Below, piece by piece: positions 37,711 to 47,408 of a stretch of DNA of 64,000 nt; the stretch's first letter is position 1; each line of letters opens with the position of its first letter. Location: the NCBI RefSeq assembly GCF_002843355.2, contig NZ_PJAI02000002.1, forward strand, positions 265,279 to 329,278, read 5' to 3'. The position numbers and the translations under genes were made by a program. This DNA comes from Colwellia echini. GTDB lineage: Bacteria; Pseudomonadota; Gammaproteobacteria; Enterobacterales; Alteromonadaceae. The notes below the pieces were generated by a model. It saw nothing but the letters and a program-made list of their open reading frames with translations. It was not told where the DNA came from and made no database searches.

Positions 37711-38865
37711 ATGAAATTAGCTAAATCTTTACAAGAAATTCAACCATCATATATCCGAGAAATATTAAGTGCTGCGTGTGCTCCTGGTGTTATTTCATTA
37801 GCCGGTGGTTTGCCTGATGCAAAAACGTTCCCATTAGCATTAATGGCTAAATCATTAATTGATTTACCTAATCAACCTCAGTTGTTTCAATATGGTAATA
37901 CCGCGGGTTATACGCCTTTACTTGAGCATTTTAGTAACTATTATCAATTACCAGCTTCACACAGCAGTATTATTTGTACCGGCTCACAACAAGGTTTAGA
38001 TCTTATTGCCCGATCGTTTATTAACCCTGGTGACAGTATTGTAATGGAAGCTCCTAGTTATTTAGGCGCAATACAAGTATTTGGTCTTGCTCAAGCCAAT
38101 ATAGAAAGTATTTCTCAACGTGCTGATGGCCCCGATTTAGAAGAGCTAGAAAGCTGCTTTGCGACTAAAGATATTACCTTGTTTTATGCCGTACCTGATT
38201 TTCATAACCCTACAGGTGTATGTTGGTCTATTGACGTTCGTAAAAAAGTTGCGCAATTGTGCCAGCAATACAATGTTGCTTTTATTGAAGATGTGCCTTA
38301 CCGTGAATTACGCTTTAAAGGTGAGTTTTTACCACTTGTTTCAAGCTTTTGCCCTGAGAACTCCTTAGTGTTACGTTCTTTTTCTAAAATTGCTACGCCA
38401 GGTATTAGACTGGGTTTAGTGACAGGTAGAAGTGATTGGATAGCGCCACTTAACAAAGTAAAACAAGCGGCTGATCTACATTCAAGTATACCAATGCAAG
38501 CGGTATTATTAAACTTATTACAGCATGATGGCTTTGAACAGCACCTTGAAGTATTGCGTGGTCTTTACAGCGAAAGATATAAAGCATTACTTGATAACAT
38601 TGCTTTAAAGCTACCGGCAAGTTGTGAAGTTAATGAGGTTAACGGTGGGATGTTTATTTGGCTTTCATTGCCTGATTGTGATGTCAATGCATTAGCTCAA
38701 ACTGCACTTGAGCACGGTGTTGCTGTTGTACCTAGTTCTGTTTTTTATCAAGAACGAGAAAATGTTAAACCAGCCCTGCGTTTAAACTTTACTAATGCAA
38801 ATATTGATGAGCTTAGCGAAGCGATTGACCGTTTAGCCAAAGTAATAGAAATCCATTGTAAATAA
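37711..38865 (+). CDS. PLP-dependent aminotransferase, LysN/2-aminoadipate type
   Basis: A 384-aa fold-type I aminotransferase. The PLP lysine is Lys226 in SFSKIATPGIRLG. GSQQGLDLIAR, YAVPDFHNPTG and PALRLNFT are as in the group containing LysN and the catalytic half of MocR regulators. Likely donors are aromatic or branched amino acids or aminoadipate; specificity is not visible. I use ATG 37711 (MKLAKSLQEIQPS), where the conserved part begins; ATG 37693 is possible. Confidence 0.85.
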   Translation: MKLAKSLQEIQPSYIREILSAACAPGVISLAGGLPDAKTFPLALMAKSLIDLPNQPQLFQYGNTAGYTPLLEHFSNYYQLPASHSSIICTGSQQGLDLIARSFINPGDSIVMEAPSYLGAIQVFGLAQANIESISQRADGPDLEELESCFATKDITLFYAVPDFHNPTGVCWSIDVRKKVAQLCQQYNVAFIEDVPYRELRFKGEFLPLVSSFCPENSLVLRSFSKIATPGIRLGLVTGRSDWIAPLNKVKQAADLHSSIPMQAVLLNLLQHDGFEQHLEVLRGLYSERYKALLDNIALKLPASCEVNEVNGGMFIWLSLPDCDVNALAQTALEHGVAVVPSSVFYQERENVKPALRLNFTNANIDELSEAIDRLAKVIEIHCK

Positions 38866-38910
38866 TTTCAGATAGAAAGCGCTAATCGAAAATAATAAAA
38901 AGCTAAACTG

Positions 38911-38969
38911 AATCCCCCATGAAGTTATAATTCATTAAAACATAATTAATTATAACTTCATGGGGGATT
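38911..38969. terminator. Long bidirectional terminator between converging genes
   Basis: A perfect 22-bp stem (38911-38932 with 38948-38969) around a 15-nt loop. It has a five-C/five-G block and short T runs and lies between the converging aminotransferase and DUF3943 genes. Confidence 0.8.
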
Positions 38970-38993
38970 TTATAAGTTAAAAACCTAAAACCG

Positions 38994-40469
38994 TTATCGC
39001 TGACCCTTACCTAAGAAATATATCAAGCGCAAAGTTGCATTGTTATCGACTGTATCCTCACTAGGAGTGAAGTAAAAGCGCCAGTCTAGCTGTAACGCAA
39101 AGTTATTATTCAGTTTATAATGGCCCCCGCCTCCAGCGTTAACTGCGAACTTAGCGGTATCATCTTCTTTCATCCACAAAACATCACCAAAACCTGCGGT
39201 TAAGTAAGGTCGTAAATCACCTTTACTATTAAAATAATATTGGCTGTCTAAACTATAGTTTTCATAAGTTTCTTTGTTGTTACTGGTTTCATTGAGAAAC
39301 ACGCCTTTGCTATAACTTACCCTACTTGAAAAACTTGGCGTAAAGTATAATCCCAAGCTGTATTCTTTAGTTTGGCCGCCATCAACACCCCAAGTATTAT
39401 CTAACTGAGCACTGCCTATACCATAACTTAAGCCAATAATTCCGGTATCAACAGGATCTGATTTTCTATAAGCTCTTTTCGGTTTATTACTAGCAATATT
39501 ACCGCCATCACCTAATTGAAATTTTACGTTATAGCTAATTTGATTATCTGTTTTACCCTCACTGCCGTAAGGAATGTCTTTAATACCTACATAGCCAGTA
39601 CCGGCAATAATAATTTCTTTACCAAAAATATTATTAATTCCAGCACTCATGTAATCGGCGGGATCGAGAAAGAAAAAGGCGGTATTACCAAGCATGCTTG
39701 ACCCCCAAATTTCACCACCACTCTTTTTAAGCGCCATTTCTGTATTAAAAGCCCATTCACCGTAAGCCCAACCCAGTACTGGCGTAATAACTAAATCTTG
39801 TACAGAAGGGACTTCCGCAAACGCCTCAATACCATATTCCCAGTAAAATGTAGACATTAACGTAGAATAAATAAAAGCATCCCATTGTCGATAACCTGAT
39901 TTACGCGCAACTTGGTAATATGCGCCGCCAAAATAAGGGTGACCAAGTAAGTTTAATGCACCTGTGTCTCTGTCCCATACTGGGCCATCGGTTACATTTT
40001 CTGACCATTTACTACCGAGGCTTTGCTCCGAATCCCAATTAGAAATATCTTCAGGTAATAACGCAATAATACCGATAACACCGAAACCATAACCAAATAT
40101 AGCTTTGGTTTGTGACCAAACCCTTGCGCTATCTTCACCATTTTTAGGATCAAAAAGTGAAATTTGATAAGGTGAATTATAAAAATCAGGTCCTGGGTTT
40201 AAATTTTCCCAACGTGTATTAGTGGCATGCTCTCTATAGACATCTTTTAGATTATCGGCAGTATCAGCGGGAGATTGAGTAGTATTACTTGCTAAAGTGG
40301 TAGAGGTAAGTTCAGTTGTTGAATTACTTGATATAGAAGATGATTGTGCAGCAACCTGGCTAGATATCAAAGTCGGTAATAACAAGCTTGTTGAAACTGA
40401 TACCGCTAAAGCAATTCGTTTACTTACTGGTACCTGCTTTAGGTTTTTACTAAAATCCACTTTATTCAT
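38994..40469 (-). CDS. DUF3943-domain outer-membrane protein
   Basis: A 491-aa exported protein. The signal peptide covers about residues 17-41 (ending QVAAQ), then a Ser/Thr-rich linker. The DUF3943 part (about 120-300) has LLGHPYFGGAYYQVARKSG and FYWEYGIEAFAEVPSVQDL, both typical of the family. The C-terminal 170 residues alternate in a way that suggests a small beta-barrel, ending in FLGKGQR. Function is unknown; an outer-membrane location is inferred. Confidence 0.85.
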   Translation of the reverse strand: MNKVDFSKNLKQVPVSKRIALAVSVSTSLLLPTLISSQVAAQSSSISSNSTTELTSTTLASNTTQSPADTADNLKDVYREHATNTRWENLNPGPDFYNSPYQISLFDPKNGEDSARVWSQTKAIFGYGFGVIGIIALLPEDISNWDSEQSLGSKWSENVTDGPVWDRDTGALNLLGHPYFGGAYYQVARKSGYRQWDAFIYSTLMSTFYWEYGIEAFAEVPSVQDLVITPVLGWAYGEWAFNTEMALKKSGGEIWGSSMLGNTAFFFLDPADYMSAGINNIFGKEIIIAGTGYVGIKDIPYGSEGKTDNQISYNVKFQLGDGGNIASNKPKRAYRKSDPVDTGIIGLSYGIGSAQLDNTWGVDGGQTKEYSLGLYFTPSFSSRVSYSKGVFLNETSNNKETYENYSLDSQYYFNSKGDLRPYLTAGFGDVLWMKEDDTAKFAVNAGGGGHYKLNNNFALQLDWRFYFTPSEDTVDNNATLRLIYFLGKGQR

Positions 40470-40709
40470 GTTGCTTATTTATGTGCTAAATAAACAGCAC
40501 AAATCCTTAATTATTTTAATAATACCAATTGAAATAATAAATAAATCATTTGAAATGGTATACATAATCAAATTCTGCGTTGCGCTTAATAACGCACTTT
40601 GAACTTGAACACATACACGCATTGAACTTTGATCCATTCTTTAATTTATTTGCTTAAATACCATACTGTAACTATGTTACAAAAATTATTTTACAATTTT
40701 ATAAAAACG

Positions 40710-40739
40710 AAAAGCCCGTTATTGTAATAACGGGCTTTT
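40710..40739. terminator. Rho-independent terminator, both strands
   Basis: A 14-bp stem (AAAAGCCCGTTATT, 40710-40723, with 40726-40739) with a T run on the plus side and A run on the minus side. Nothing is transcribed toward it nearby on the plus strand; on the minus strand the nearest gene is the 58-aa gene about 600 bp upstream. Confidence 0.7.
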
Positions 40740-40999
40740 TCTAATGTTGCGGAGATCAAAGCAAGCGGCAAAGTAATTTACTTGTCTTGTTTGAGCTTAA
40801 TAATCTAACCAACATCGATTTATTGTTCTACTTAATGACGGTACACAATAAATTAACAGTTTATTAGCAAAAGTGTTATTTAATGCGTAGTTACAAAAAA
40901 TCGTATTATATTAGGTTCGGGAAATGAGAGCAAGATGTTCGAGGATTAAAGGGTTTTCTTTTCAATATTTATATTTCCAGTGAAAAAATACCGATTAAC

Positions 41000-41190
41000 T
41001 AACCTGGGTTCGGGATAATAAAATTTAAAGTATAACAATATCAACTATTTGCACTAACGAATTTACAATAGTTATTCGTAGTTTAAGGCGAGAAAACGAA
41101 GCCAATAACGAATTGTTGGGAGTTTTTATAACGAAAGAATATGGATAAATAAGGCTGTTGTAGTACTTTGCTTATCCTGAACTCAGGTTA
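41000..41190. mobile_element. MITE-like element
   Basis: TAACCTGGGTTCGGGATAA at 41000-41018 and TTATCCTGAACTCAGGTTA at 41172-41190 are inverted repeats matching at 17 of 19 positions, enclosing about 150 bp of non-coding DNA. The terminal repeats, small size and lack of a gene suggest a miniature inverted-repeat element. A target duplication is not clear. Confidence 0.5.
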
Positions 41191-41331
41191 ACTATGGTAG
41201 TTAACTGCTTTGTTATGAAAGTAGATCACAAACGGGTTAATGAATACCAATTGTTCAATGATAAGGTACTAAATTAACCCGCATGGTTATAGTTATTAAA
41301 CTATTTATATTTTACGTATTTACTGGGCTAT

Positions 41332-41508
41332 TTAAGCTTCAACTTCTACTTTGGTATATTCGTAGTTAAATGCTCTAACCTTTCTGCCTGACTCGGTAAC
41401 AAACTCAACGGTTGTTGAACGAGGTAATATTAATACCGCTTCAAATTCTTCACCTGCTGAACAAGTCTCAGGACCACATTTTATGTCTTGTGTTAATTTA
41501 ATTAGCAT
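41332..41508 (-). CDS. Small conserved-looking protein (58 aa), unknown function
   Basis: A short frame reading MLIKLTQDIKCGPETCSAGEEF shortened here at the first 20 residues (MLIKLTQDIKCGPETCSAGE), then acidic and beta-like sequence to VEVEA. The two cysteines lie as CGPETC, and the protein reads like a small beta-barrel that binds RNA or metal, but I cannot name a family. Codon use matches neighbours and a weak AGAAG site precedes the ATG. It is 248 bp downstream of gabD on the same strand. Confidence 0.6.
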   Translation of the reverse strand: MLIKLTQDIKCGPETCSAGEEFEAVLILPRSTTVEFVTESGRKVRAFNYEYTKVEVEA

Positions 41509-41756
41509 TACTTCTTTTCGCCTTATTTTTTTTTGCTCTGTTGAATAATTACACGAATCATATCATTTTTTTTAGATAAAAATTAGTGCCATCATAAAAA
41601 ATGTCAGATATGAGCTTAAATAGTGTTTAATTTTAAACATTTATTTATATTTCAATTATATTTTAAGCTACCTGGGGATAAGCAAAATGCTACAACCTAT
41701 TCTATCCCTATGCTCTTATATTGGTTGTTAACTATAAATTACTCGTTGTTCAAGAT

Positions 41757-43196
41757 TTAAATACCGCCCATACTCAAATACTTAATTTCCAAATAATCAT
41801 CAAGACCATATTTAGAGCCTTCACGACCACTGCCAGATTGCTTTATGCCACCAAAAGGCGCGGCTGCATTTGAAATAGCACTATCGTTAATCCCTACCAT
41901 ACCAAATTGTAACGCTTCAGCTACGCGCCAGACTCGACCAATATCTCGTGCATAAAAATATGCCGCTAGACCATAGTCTGTATCGTTAGCCATATCAATC
42001 GCCTGTTGCTCCGTATTAAAACTGATAATTGGTGCAATTGGACCAAACACTTCATTCGTGGCAATAGGCATAGTATTAGTAACACCCGATAATACGGTTG
42101 GTTGATAAAAATTTTCACCCAGATCAGAATTACCACCCGTTAACAGCTCAGCCCCGGCTTTAATCGAATCCTCTACTAGCTGTGTAACCGTACAGGTCGC
42201 CTCTTTAGTAATCATTGGGCCAATACTAATATTGTCATCAAGACCATTGCCTAACTGTAGTGATTTAACGGCACTTACAAACTTGTTGGTAAATTCTTCT
42301 AAAATACTCTCTTGCACTAAAATTCGATTTGTACAAACACAAGTTTGTCCCGCATTTCGAAATTTAGAGCTTATGGCCGACTTTACCGCTGCATCAATAT
42401 CTGCATCGTCAAAAACAATAAAAGGCGCATTACCACCCAACTCCATAGAAACCTTTTTAACGGTTGAAGTACATTGTTTAAGTAGTGTTTTTCCTACTGC
42501 TGTAGAGCCTGTAAAAGTAAACTTGGCAACATCTTTATGAGTTGTTAATACCTTGCCGAGCGTTTTAGAGTCATTACCTACCACCACGTTAAAAACACCT
42601 GGCGGTATACCTGCTTGAATTGATAGCTCTGCTAACGCCAAAGCTGATAAAGGTGTTAAGGTCGCAGGCTTAATAACAAAGGTACAACCTGCCGCTAATG
42701 CTGCTGCCGCTTTTCGAGCAATCATTGCATTAGGAAAGTTCCATGGCGTTATTGCTGCAACAACACCAACGGGCTGTTTAATTACAACAATACGTTTATC
42801 AGCACTTGGCGCTTGGATGGTGTCACCATAAACGCGTTTGCCTTCTTCAGCAAACCATTCAATAAATGAAGCACCGTAAGCTATTTCACCTTTTGCTTCG
42901 GCTAAAGGTTTTCCTTGCTCTAACGTTAAAATCGTTGCCAGTTCATCTTGATTAGCCATGATCAAATCAAACCATTTACGCAAAATGATTGAACGGTCAT
43001 CGGCAGATAACGCAGACCATGCTTTTAATGCCTGTTTGGCAGCTGTGACTGCGTTTTCGGTATCAACAACATTAGCGTTGGCAAGCTTTGCCACTAGCTC
43101 TTGGTTATAAGGATTAATTACATCAAATGTGTCTTCTGATGAAAGCCATTGTCCATTAATAAAAGATGAATGTTTTACTAAACTTGAATGAATCAT
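41757..43196 (-). CDS. gabD: Succinate-semialdehyde dehydrogenase-type aldehyde dehydrogenase
   Basis: A 479-aa NAD(P)-dependent aldehyde dehydrogenase. The catalytic Cys286 lies in GQTCVCTNR, where a second Cys two residues on is the usual GabD signature, and the general-base Glu in [18 protein letters not shown] (about residue 252). [14 protein letters not shown] is the cofactor segment. It oxidises succinate semialdehyde (GABA shunt) or a related semialdehyde. No GABA transaminase gene is adjacent. Confidence 0.9.
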   Translation of the reverse strand: MIHSSLVKHSSFINGQWLSSEDTFDVINPYNQELVAKLANANVVDTENAVTAAKQALKAWSALSADDRSIILRKWFDLIMANQDELATILTLEQGKPLAEAKGEIAYGASFIEWFAEEGKRVYGDTIQAPSADKRIVVIKQPVGVVAAITPWNFPNAMIARKAAAALAAGCTFVIKPATLTPLSALALAELSIQAGIPPGVFNVVVGNDSKTLGKVLTTHKDVAKFTFTGSTAVGKTLLKQCTSTVKKVSMELGGNAPFIVFDDADIDAAVKSAISSKFRNAGQTCVCTNRILVQESILEEFTNKFVSAVKSLQLGNGLDDNISIGPMITKEATCTVTQLVEDSIKAGAELLTGGNSDLGENFYQPTVLSGVTNTMPIATNEVFGPIAPIISFNTEQQAIDMANDTDYGLAAYFYARDIGRVWRVAEALQFGMVGINDSAISNAAAPFGGIKQSGSGREGSKYGLDDYLEIKYLSMGGI

Positions 43197-43280
43197 AATG
43201 TCTCCGCTTTTTGTTTTGAACGTGAAAACTGCTTCATTGGTAGAGTTATCATTTTTAACTTTTTTGAAAGTTTATAGTGA

Positions 43281-44639
43281 TTAACTCATTTTCTTCTTTA
43301 AACGTGCCAATTCAATTGCATTTGAGCGTACCGTCAGTTTTATATGATCATATTCATATTCTTCTTTAGTAACGCTCATTGTAGATCTAATTTCTCCCAT
43401 TATACCTTTAGCTGTGTAGGGAATAATTAGCTCTTCTTCAATCATTTCGTTTTGTGCTACATCCTTAATATATTGATGCAGCTTAACAATATCAAGTGGC
43501 TCTCGCGCTGACATCATCATAGCATCAGGAAATTCTGTTGTTAGACTTTGTTGTTGCTCAGCACTGAGCTGATCTGATTTATTTAATACCAGTAATTTTT
43601 TACTATTTTCAACACCTACTTCTCCAAGTACTTGATGAACAACATTAAGTTGGGTTCGAAAAGATGGATCTGAAGCATCAACAACATATAATAATAACGC
43701 AGCATCATGGGCTTCAGCCAATGTAGAATGAAAGGAAGCTACTAAATCGTGTGGTAGTTTTTTAATAAATCCAACCGTATCTGATACTAATATGCGTGGT
43801 TGAGTGGCTGGATAAAGCGCTCTAACCGTCGTATCAAGAGTAGCAAAAAGTTTGTTTTCACTCTCCACATCACTACCTGTTATCGCTCGCATCATTGAAG
43901 ATTTACCCGCATTGGTATAACCCACCAACGCAACACAAAATAATTCTGACCGTTGACTGCGTCTCCCTTGCATTTCATTTTGAACACTCACTAACTCGCG
44001 TTTAAGTTCAGCCAATTGATCGCGAACTTTACGACGGTTTAACTCTAAAGTAGTTTCACCTGCGCCCTTACCCATCTGACGTTCTTTATCACCACTAGAA
44101 GATTCTCTAAGGCGCGGTGCTACATAATTTAGACGAGCAATTTCAACTTGTAATTTAGCGGTTTTAGTTCGGGCATGGCGACTAAATATTTCAATGATAA
44201 TGCCGGTGCGGTCAAATACCTCAACCCCTAACTGGTTTTCAACATTGCGTAATTGCGACGGACTTAAATCGCAGTCAAATACCACCACATCAGCACAAGC
44301 AAAAGATAGGTTATCTGATGGCACTTCAGAAAATGATGCTTCATCCATTAAAGCTTCATTGAGTGATTCAGCGTAATTTTCAGCTTCAATATCTTCATCA
44401 ACGACACCTTGATTACCCGTAAGGTGGGCTATTTCTGCTAACTTCCCTATCCCTAAGACATTAACTCTTTTGGTTGAACTTTGTCTTTGTGATTGTGTAC
44501 CTACCACTTTAAAGCCTAGAGTAGTAACTAACCGTGCTAGTTCAGCCAGAGATTCCGTTGCTTCATTGCCTTTAAAATCTGGGGTGCAAATAGAAATAAG
44601 TAACGCATTAATTTTCGATGGTTTTGCGGTTAACTGCAT
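43281..44639 (-). CDS. hflX: HflX-family GTPase, divergent paralogue
   Basis: A 452-aa ribosome-associated GTPase. The N-terminal HflX domain contains DLSPSQLRNVENQLGVEVFDRTG shown here by its landmarks DLSPSQ and DRTG. The linker has GKGAGETTLELNRR, and the G domain has GYTNAGKSS (G1), DTVGF (G3) and NKSD (G4). An acidic insertion of about 36 residues sits near residues 75-110, absent from E. coli HflX. It is not beside hfq or miaA, so it is probably a second copy. HflX proteins split stalled ribosomes. Confidence 0.85.
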   Translation of the reverse strand: MQLTAKPSKINALLISICTPDFKGNEATESLAELARLVTTLGFKVVGTQSQRQSSTKRVNVLGIGKLAEIAHLTGNQGVVDEDIEAENYAESLNEALMDEASFSEVPSDNLSFACADVVVFDCDLSPSQLRNVENQLGVEVFDRTGIIIEIFSRHARTKTAKLQVEIARLNYVAPRLRESSSGDKERQMGKGAGETTLELNRRKVRDQLAELKRELVSVQNEMQGRRSQRSELFCVALVGYTNAGKSSMMRAITGSDVESENKLFATLDTTVRALYPATQPRILVSDTVGFIKKLPHDLVASFHSTLAEAHDAALLLYVVDASDPSFRTQLNVVHQVLGEVGVENSKKLLVLNKSDQLSAEQQQSLTTEFPDAMMMSAREPLDIVKLHQYIKDVAQNEMIEEELIIPYTAKGIMGEIRSTMSVTKEEYEYDHIKLTVRSNAIELARLKKKMS

Positions 44640-44800
44640 AATTTGTGTATTGGAGCACGAAGTGCAAACCTAGTTTATATCTAAAGTAGATTGATCCTAC
44701 GCTGTTATGGTTAATGTTTATAGAGCTATAACAGACTAATAAACTTTTATTAAGAATATTTGATTTAATACTTATATTATAAGGAAGTATTAAATCAAAC

Positions 44801-45276
44801 TGTGGCGGTGAGATAAAAAATTTGAACTCTTGCATAGGTTTAGCGCTGCAAACCCAATTCTTCCATGGATCATAAAAGCAAAAAACCCGTTAATTCTTTT
44901 GAATTAACGGGCTTTTCTAAATGTGACGGTAAGATAGAGATTTGAACTCTTGAATAGGTTTAGTACTACAAACCCATTGGGTTGGCCAAAATCAAAACGA
45001 AAAAAAACCGCGACTTGTTAAAGTTGCGGTTTCTTAGAATGTGGCTGTGAGATAAAAATTTGAACTCTTGCATAGGTTTAGCGCTGCAAACCCAATTCTT
45101 CCATGGATCATAAAAGCAAAAAAACCGTTAATTCTTTCGAATTAACGGGCTTTTCTAAATGTGGCGGTGAAATGGAGATTTAAACTCTTGGATAGGTTTA
45201 ACGCTACAAACCCGATTCATTTACATTGAAAAGCAAAAAATCCGTTAACTCTTGCGAATTAACGGGTTTCTCTAAA
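44801..45276 (-). repeat. Four tandem tRNA-Ser tail repeats, each with a terminator
   Basis: Four units of 121, 118, 120 and 117 bp (starting 44801, 44922, 45040 and 45160). Each carries, on the minus strand, a hairpin followed by T residues and then a degenerate copy of the tRNA-Ser 3' end: CCA, acceptor strand, T arm and part of the variable arm (TGTGGCGGTGAGA on the plus strand marks each start). They lie directly behind the intact tRNA-Ser gene. Three units share the CCGTTAATTC-type hairpin (44886-44911, 45125-45148, 45242-45265); the second has an unrelated AACCGC hairpin (45006-45031). Confidence 0.88.
45242..45265 (-). terminator. First terminator behind tRNA-Ser
   Basis: A 10-bp stem with one mismatch and a TTGC loop, followed on the minus strand by a six-T run, 14 bp from the tRNA 3' end. 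It is the first of four such hairpins in the repeat array. Confidence 0.85.
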
Positions 45277-45278
45277 TG

Positions 45279-45369
45279 TGGCGGTGAGATAGAGATTTGA
45301 ACTCTAGAAGGGCTACAAACCCTTGCCGGTTTTCAAGACCGGTGCTTTCGACCACTCAGCCATCTCACC
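45279..45369 (-). tRNA. tRNA-Ser (anticodon TGA)
   Basis: A 91-nt class II tRNA with encoded CCA. The acceptor stem GGTGAGA/TCTCACC is fully paired, the anticodon arm ACCGGTCTTGAAAACCGGC is split around TGA, a long variable arm AAGGGTTTGTAGCCCTT is present and the T arm is AGAGTTCAAATCTCT. The discriminator is G as in bacterial tRNA-Ser. Confidence 0.97.
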
Positions 45370-45533
45370 TGAAACTAGTAAGAAACAATGTTGCTGTTCC
45401 TCAAAAGTGCGCGAATTCTAAATACTGGGGCGCTGTTTGTAAAGACCTAAATGACATATTTATTAAATAAATTTCTATATGCTTATAAAAAGACCATTAA
45501 AGAGCTTTTATTGTATTTTATTTAGTCACTAAA

Positions 45534-47408
45534 TTAGTTTTTTATTGCCGCCACGGGGTGCACAATCGCTTTAGTTATTTTACCAAACTGGTGCTTAACT
45601 AATGGCTCATTTAAATAGCCGTTAAACTTTCGACTACGCCATTGCGGTAATAAAGTACTCGCCTTGCTTACATTAGGTCTTGATACCGCTGACTCTACTG
45701 TTAAATTAATAATCAAACCGGTCGATTTAATCTCTTTCAGTTTATTTTTACTATAAATATTATTTTTATCGTTAGCTGCATTAATAACGGAAACTGAATT
45801 AGCAAAACTTTTTTCCCTACTTGCCGCAACAATACACACTTTATTTTCAGTAGCTCGGGCGGGTAAACTGAACTCAACCTCGATAGATTCTTGAATATCA
45901 AAAGGGACAAGTAATAAATGTGCGTTATTTATTGCTGCCACACTCACTAATTCCGCTATATTGGCATCATCAGCGGTTAACATGGCAACATTTATAGTAC
46001 CTTGCTCTAAAGGCAGTGCTATTAAATTAAGTTTATCGCCAAGTGCAGTCCATTGGTAACGCTGACAAAAGTGAAGTTGTTGCTGTGAGGCAAACACCCC
46101 CTGCTCGCTTATAATAATGGCTTGGTGAGTATCATTGATAATGACACTGGTACATAGATACTGAAACGGCCTAAGCACCGCACTCACTTGGCTGATTAAT
46201 TGCTGACACAAACGTGCTATTTCTGCTCTTTGCGCCGAGTCTTGAGTTAATGCTTTATCAGTAACGAAAAATAACTCAGGCAATTGAATAATGTCTGAAA
46301 GGTTATTTTCAATATAATGACAAACATCATTAATAGCTTCTTCATTGGGTTTATAAGTTGCAAATATAGCTACATTCGCTGTAGTAGGAACCCGTGAGGC
46401 TTTATCATAACTCTCTTGATTTAAGCACTGACTTTGCTGAAGGTTTGCTTTTGTAGATGCGCCATCAACCGCTGCTTGAACAGAGTAAAGCTCAGGACGG
46501 CGCTGGTTAACAATTGATGTGCCATCAGGGCGATATTTAGTATTGATACCAACTATCGATTTTGCTTCATTATCAGTCAAGTCAATATCCGCAAAAGTAA
46601 ACCCCTCTTCAGTACCTCCTAACTTTGCTAATACAAGTCCTTGTGGTGATATTATTTGGCTTTGCCCTGAGCCTATCAGAAATTCTTCAATATTTTCACC
46701 AGACAAATTAGTAGCTAAAGCTTCTTCATTCATTAATGAGCCTACTTTATTAGCCGTGGCGATAAAAATGTTATTTTCACTGGCAATCGCTATGTCGTGT
46801 AACTGACTTTGATCTATCGTAAAAGTATTGTATGAATTACAAATAAGTTGTGCACCAGCTAACGCTAATGTTCGAGCAGGATGAAAGTTCATGCTTTGCT
46901 GGCCCGATAATAAACCTAATTGAGTGTTCTTTTTATGGGACTGTAGTATTGGAATAACCTGAGCCGCTTCACTACCTGTAATAAAATACTTTTGCTCAAA
47001 GCCGGATAAGGTTTGCTTGTCTTGCTGATGAATTAGTTTCCCCAGTGGAGAGAATAAACAAGAGGTTACCGTAATGTTTGATTTAGCATTTGATTCAGCC
47101 ATGCTAACAGTTATGTTGCGGCTAAGATCACGCTTTAAACTAATATTAATAACTATATAACAGTTATGTACCAACGCTTGCTCAGCAATAGCTTGTAGAA
47201 ATTCACCCTCTATAGACAAAGCTTGTTGCCATGCATGGTTATGATCGATGTAAGATGGTTTAAAATGACAAAATAGCGTATTACAATATTCAGGCAATAC
47301 AATGATATCGGGCTTACATTCGGCTGTTTTTGCTATAATGCGTAAACAATTTGCTAAATTTTGTTGGGTATTTGCAGAGCTAGCAAACTGAGAGACGGCG
47401 ACGCGCAT
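45534..47408 (-). CDS. Double nitrilase-fold protein lacking the catalytic cysteines
   Basis: A 624-aa protein of two carbon-nitrogen hydrolase domains in tandem. The first keeps the catalytic Glu (VLPEYC) and a Lys (QDKQTLSGFEQ), but the segment that should read LICYD is LLSGQ, so the Cys is Gly. The second keeps a Glu (QLPELFF), has no clear catalytic Lys and reads MLTADD in place of the Cys motif. The ancestral fold is plain from ARTLALAGAQLICN. It is therefore unlikely to be a hydrolase of the usual type. Start at 47408 (MRVAVSQF) is where family similarity begins. Confidence 0.75.
   Translation of the reverse strand: MRVAVSQFASSANTQQNLANCLRIIAKTAECKPDIIVLPEYCNTLFCHFKPSYIDHNHAWQQALSIEGEFLQAIAEQALVHNCYIVINISLKRDLSRNITVSMAESNAKSNITVTSCLFSPLGKLIHQQDKQTLSGFEQKYFITGSEAAQVIPILQSHKKNTQLGLLSGQQSMNFHPARTLALAGAQLICNSYNTFTIDQSQLHDIAIASENNIFIATANKVGSLMNEEALATNLSGENIEEFLIGSGQSQIISPQGLVLAKLGGTEEGFTFADIDLTDNEAKSIVGINTKYRPDGTSIVNQRRPELYSVQAAVDGASTKANLQQSQCLNQESYDKASRVPTTANVAIFATYKPNEEAINDVCHYIENNLSDIIQLPELFFVTDKALTQDSAQRAEIARLCQQLISQVSAVLRPFQYLCTSVIINDTHQAIIISEQGVFASQQQLHFCQRYQWTALGDKLNLIALPLEQGTINVAMLTADDANIAELVSVAAINNAHLLLVPFDIQESIEVEFSLPARATENKVCIVAASREKSFANSVSVINAANDKNNIYSKNKLKEIKSTGLIINLTVESAVSRPNVSKASTLLPQWRSRKFNGYLNEPLVKHQFGKITKAIVHPVAAIKN

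Larger units (their letters stand above)
40470..41331. other. 860-bp gene-free region
   Basis: No frame here looks coding. It holds a GC-rich terminator hairpin at 40710-40739, a MITE-like element at 41000-41190, and otherwise AT-rich sequence with several GGTTCGGGA-like copies (for example near 40914). Confidence 0.6.

Noticed and set aside
44608..44835. 75-codon minus-strand frame upstream of hflX
   Set aside because: Starts in the tRNA-tail repeat and overlaps the hflX start in another frame; no ribosome site.
44801..45276. CRISPR-like array
   Set aside because: Units are about 120 bp tRNA tails with terminators, not short repeats with unique spacers, and no cas genes are present.
44801..45276. 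Four additional tRNA-Ser genes
   Set aside because: Each copy has only the 3' end; no anticodon arm or 5' half is present.
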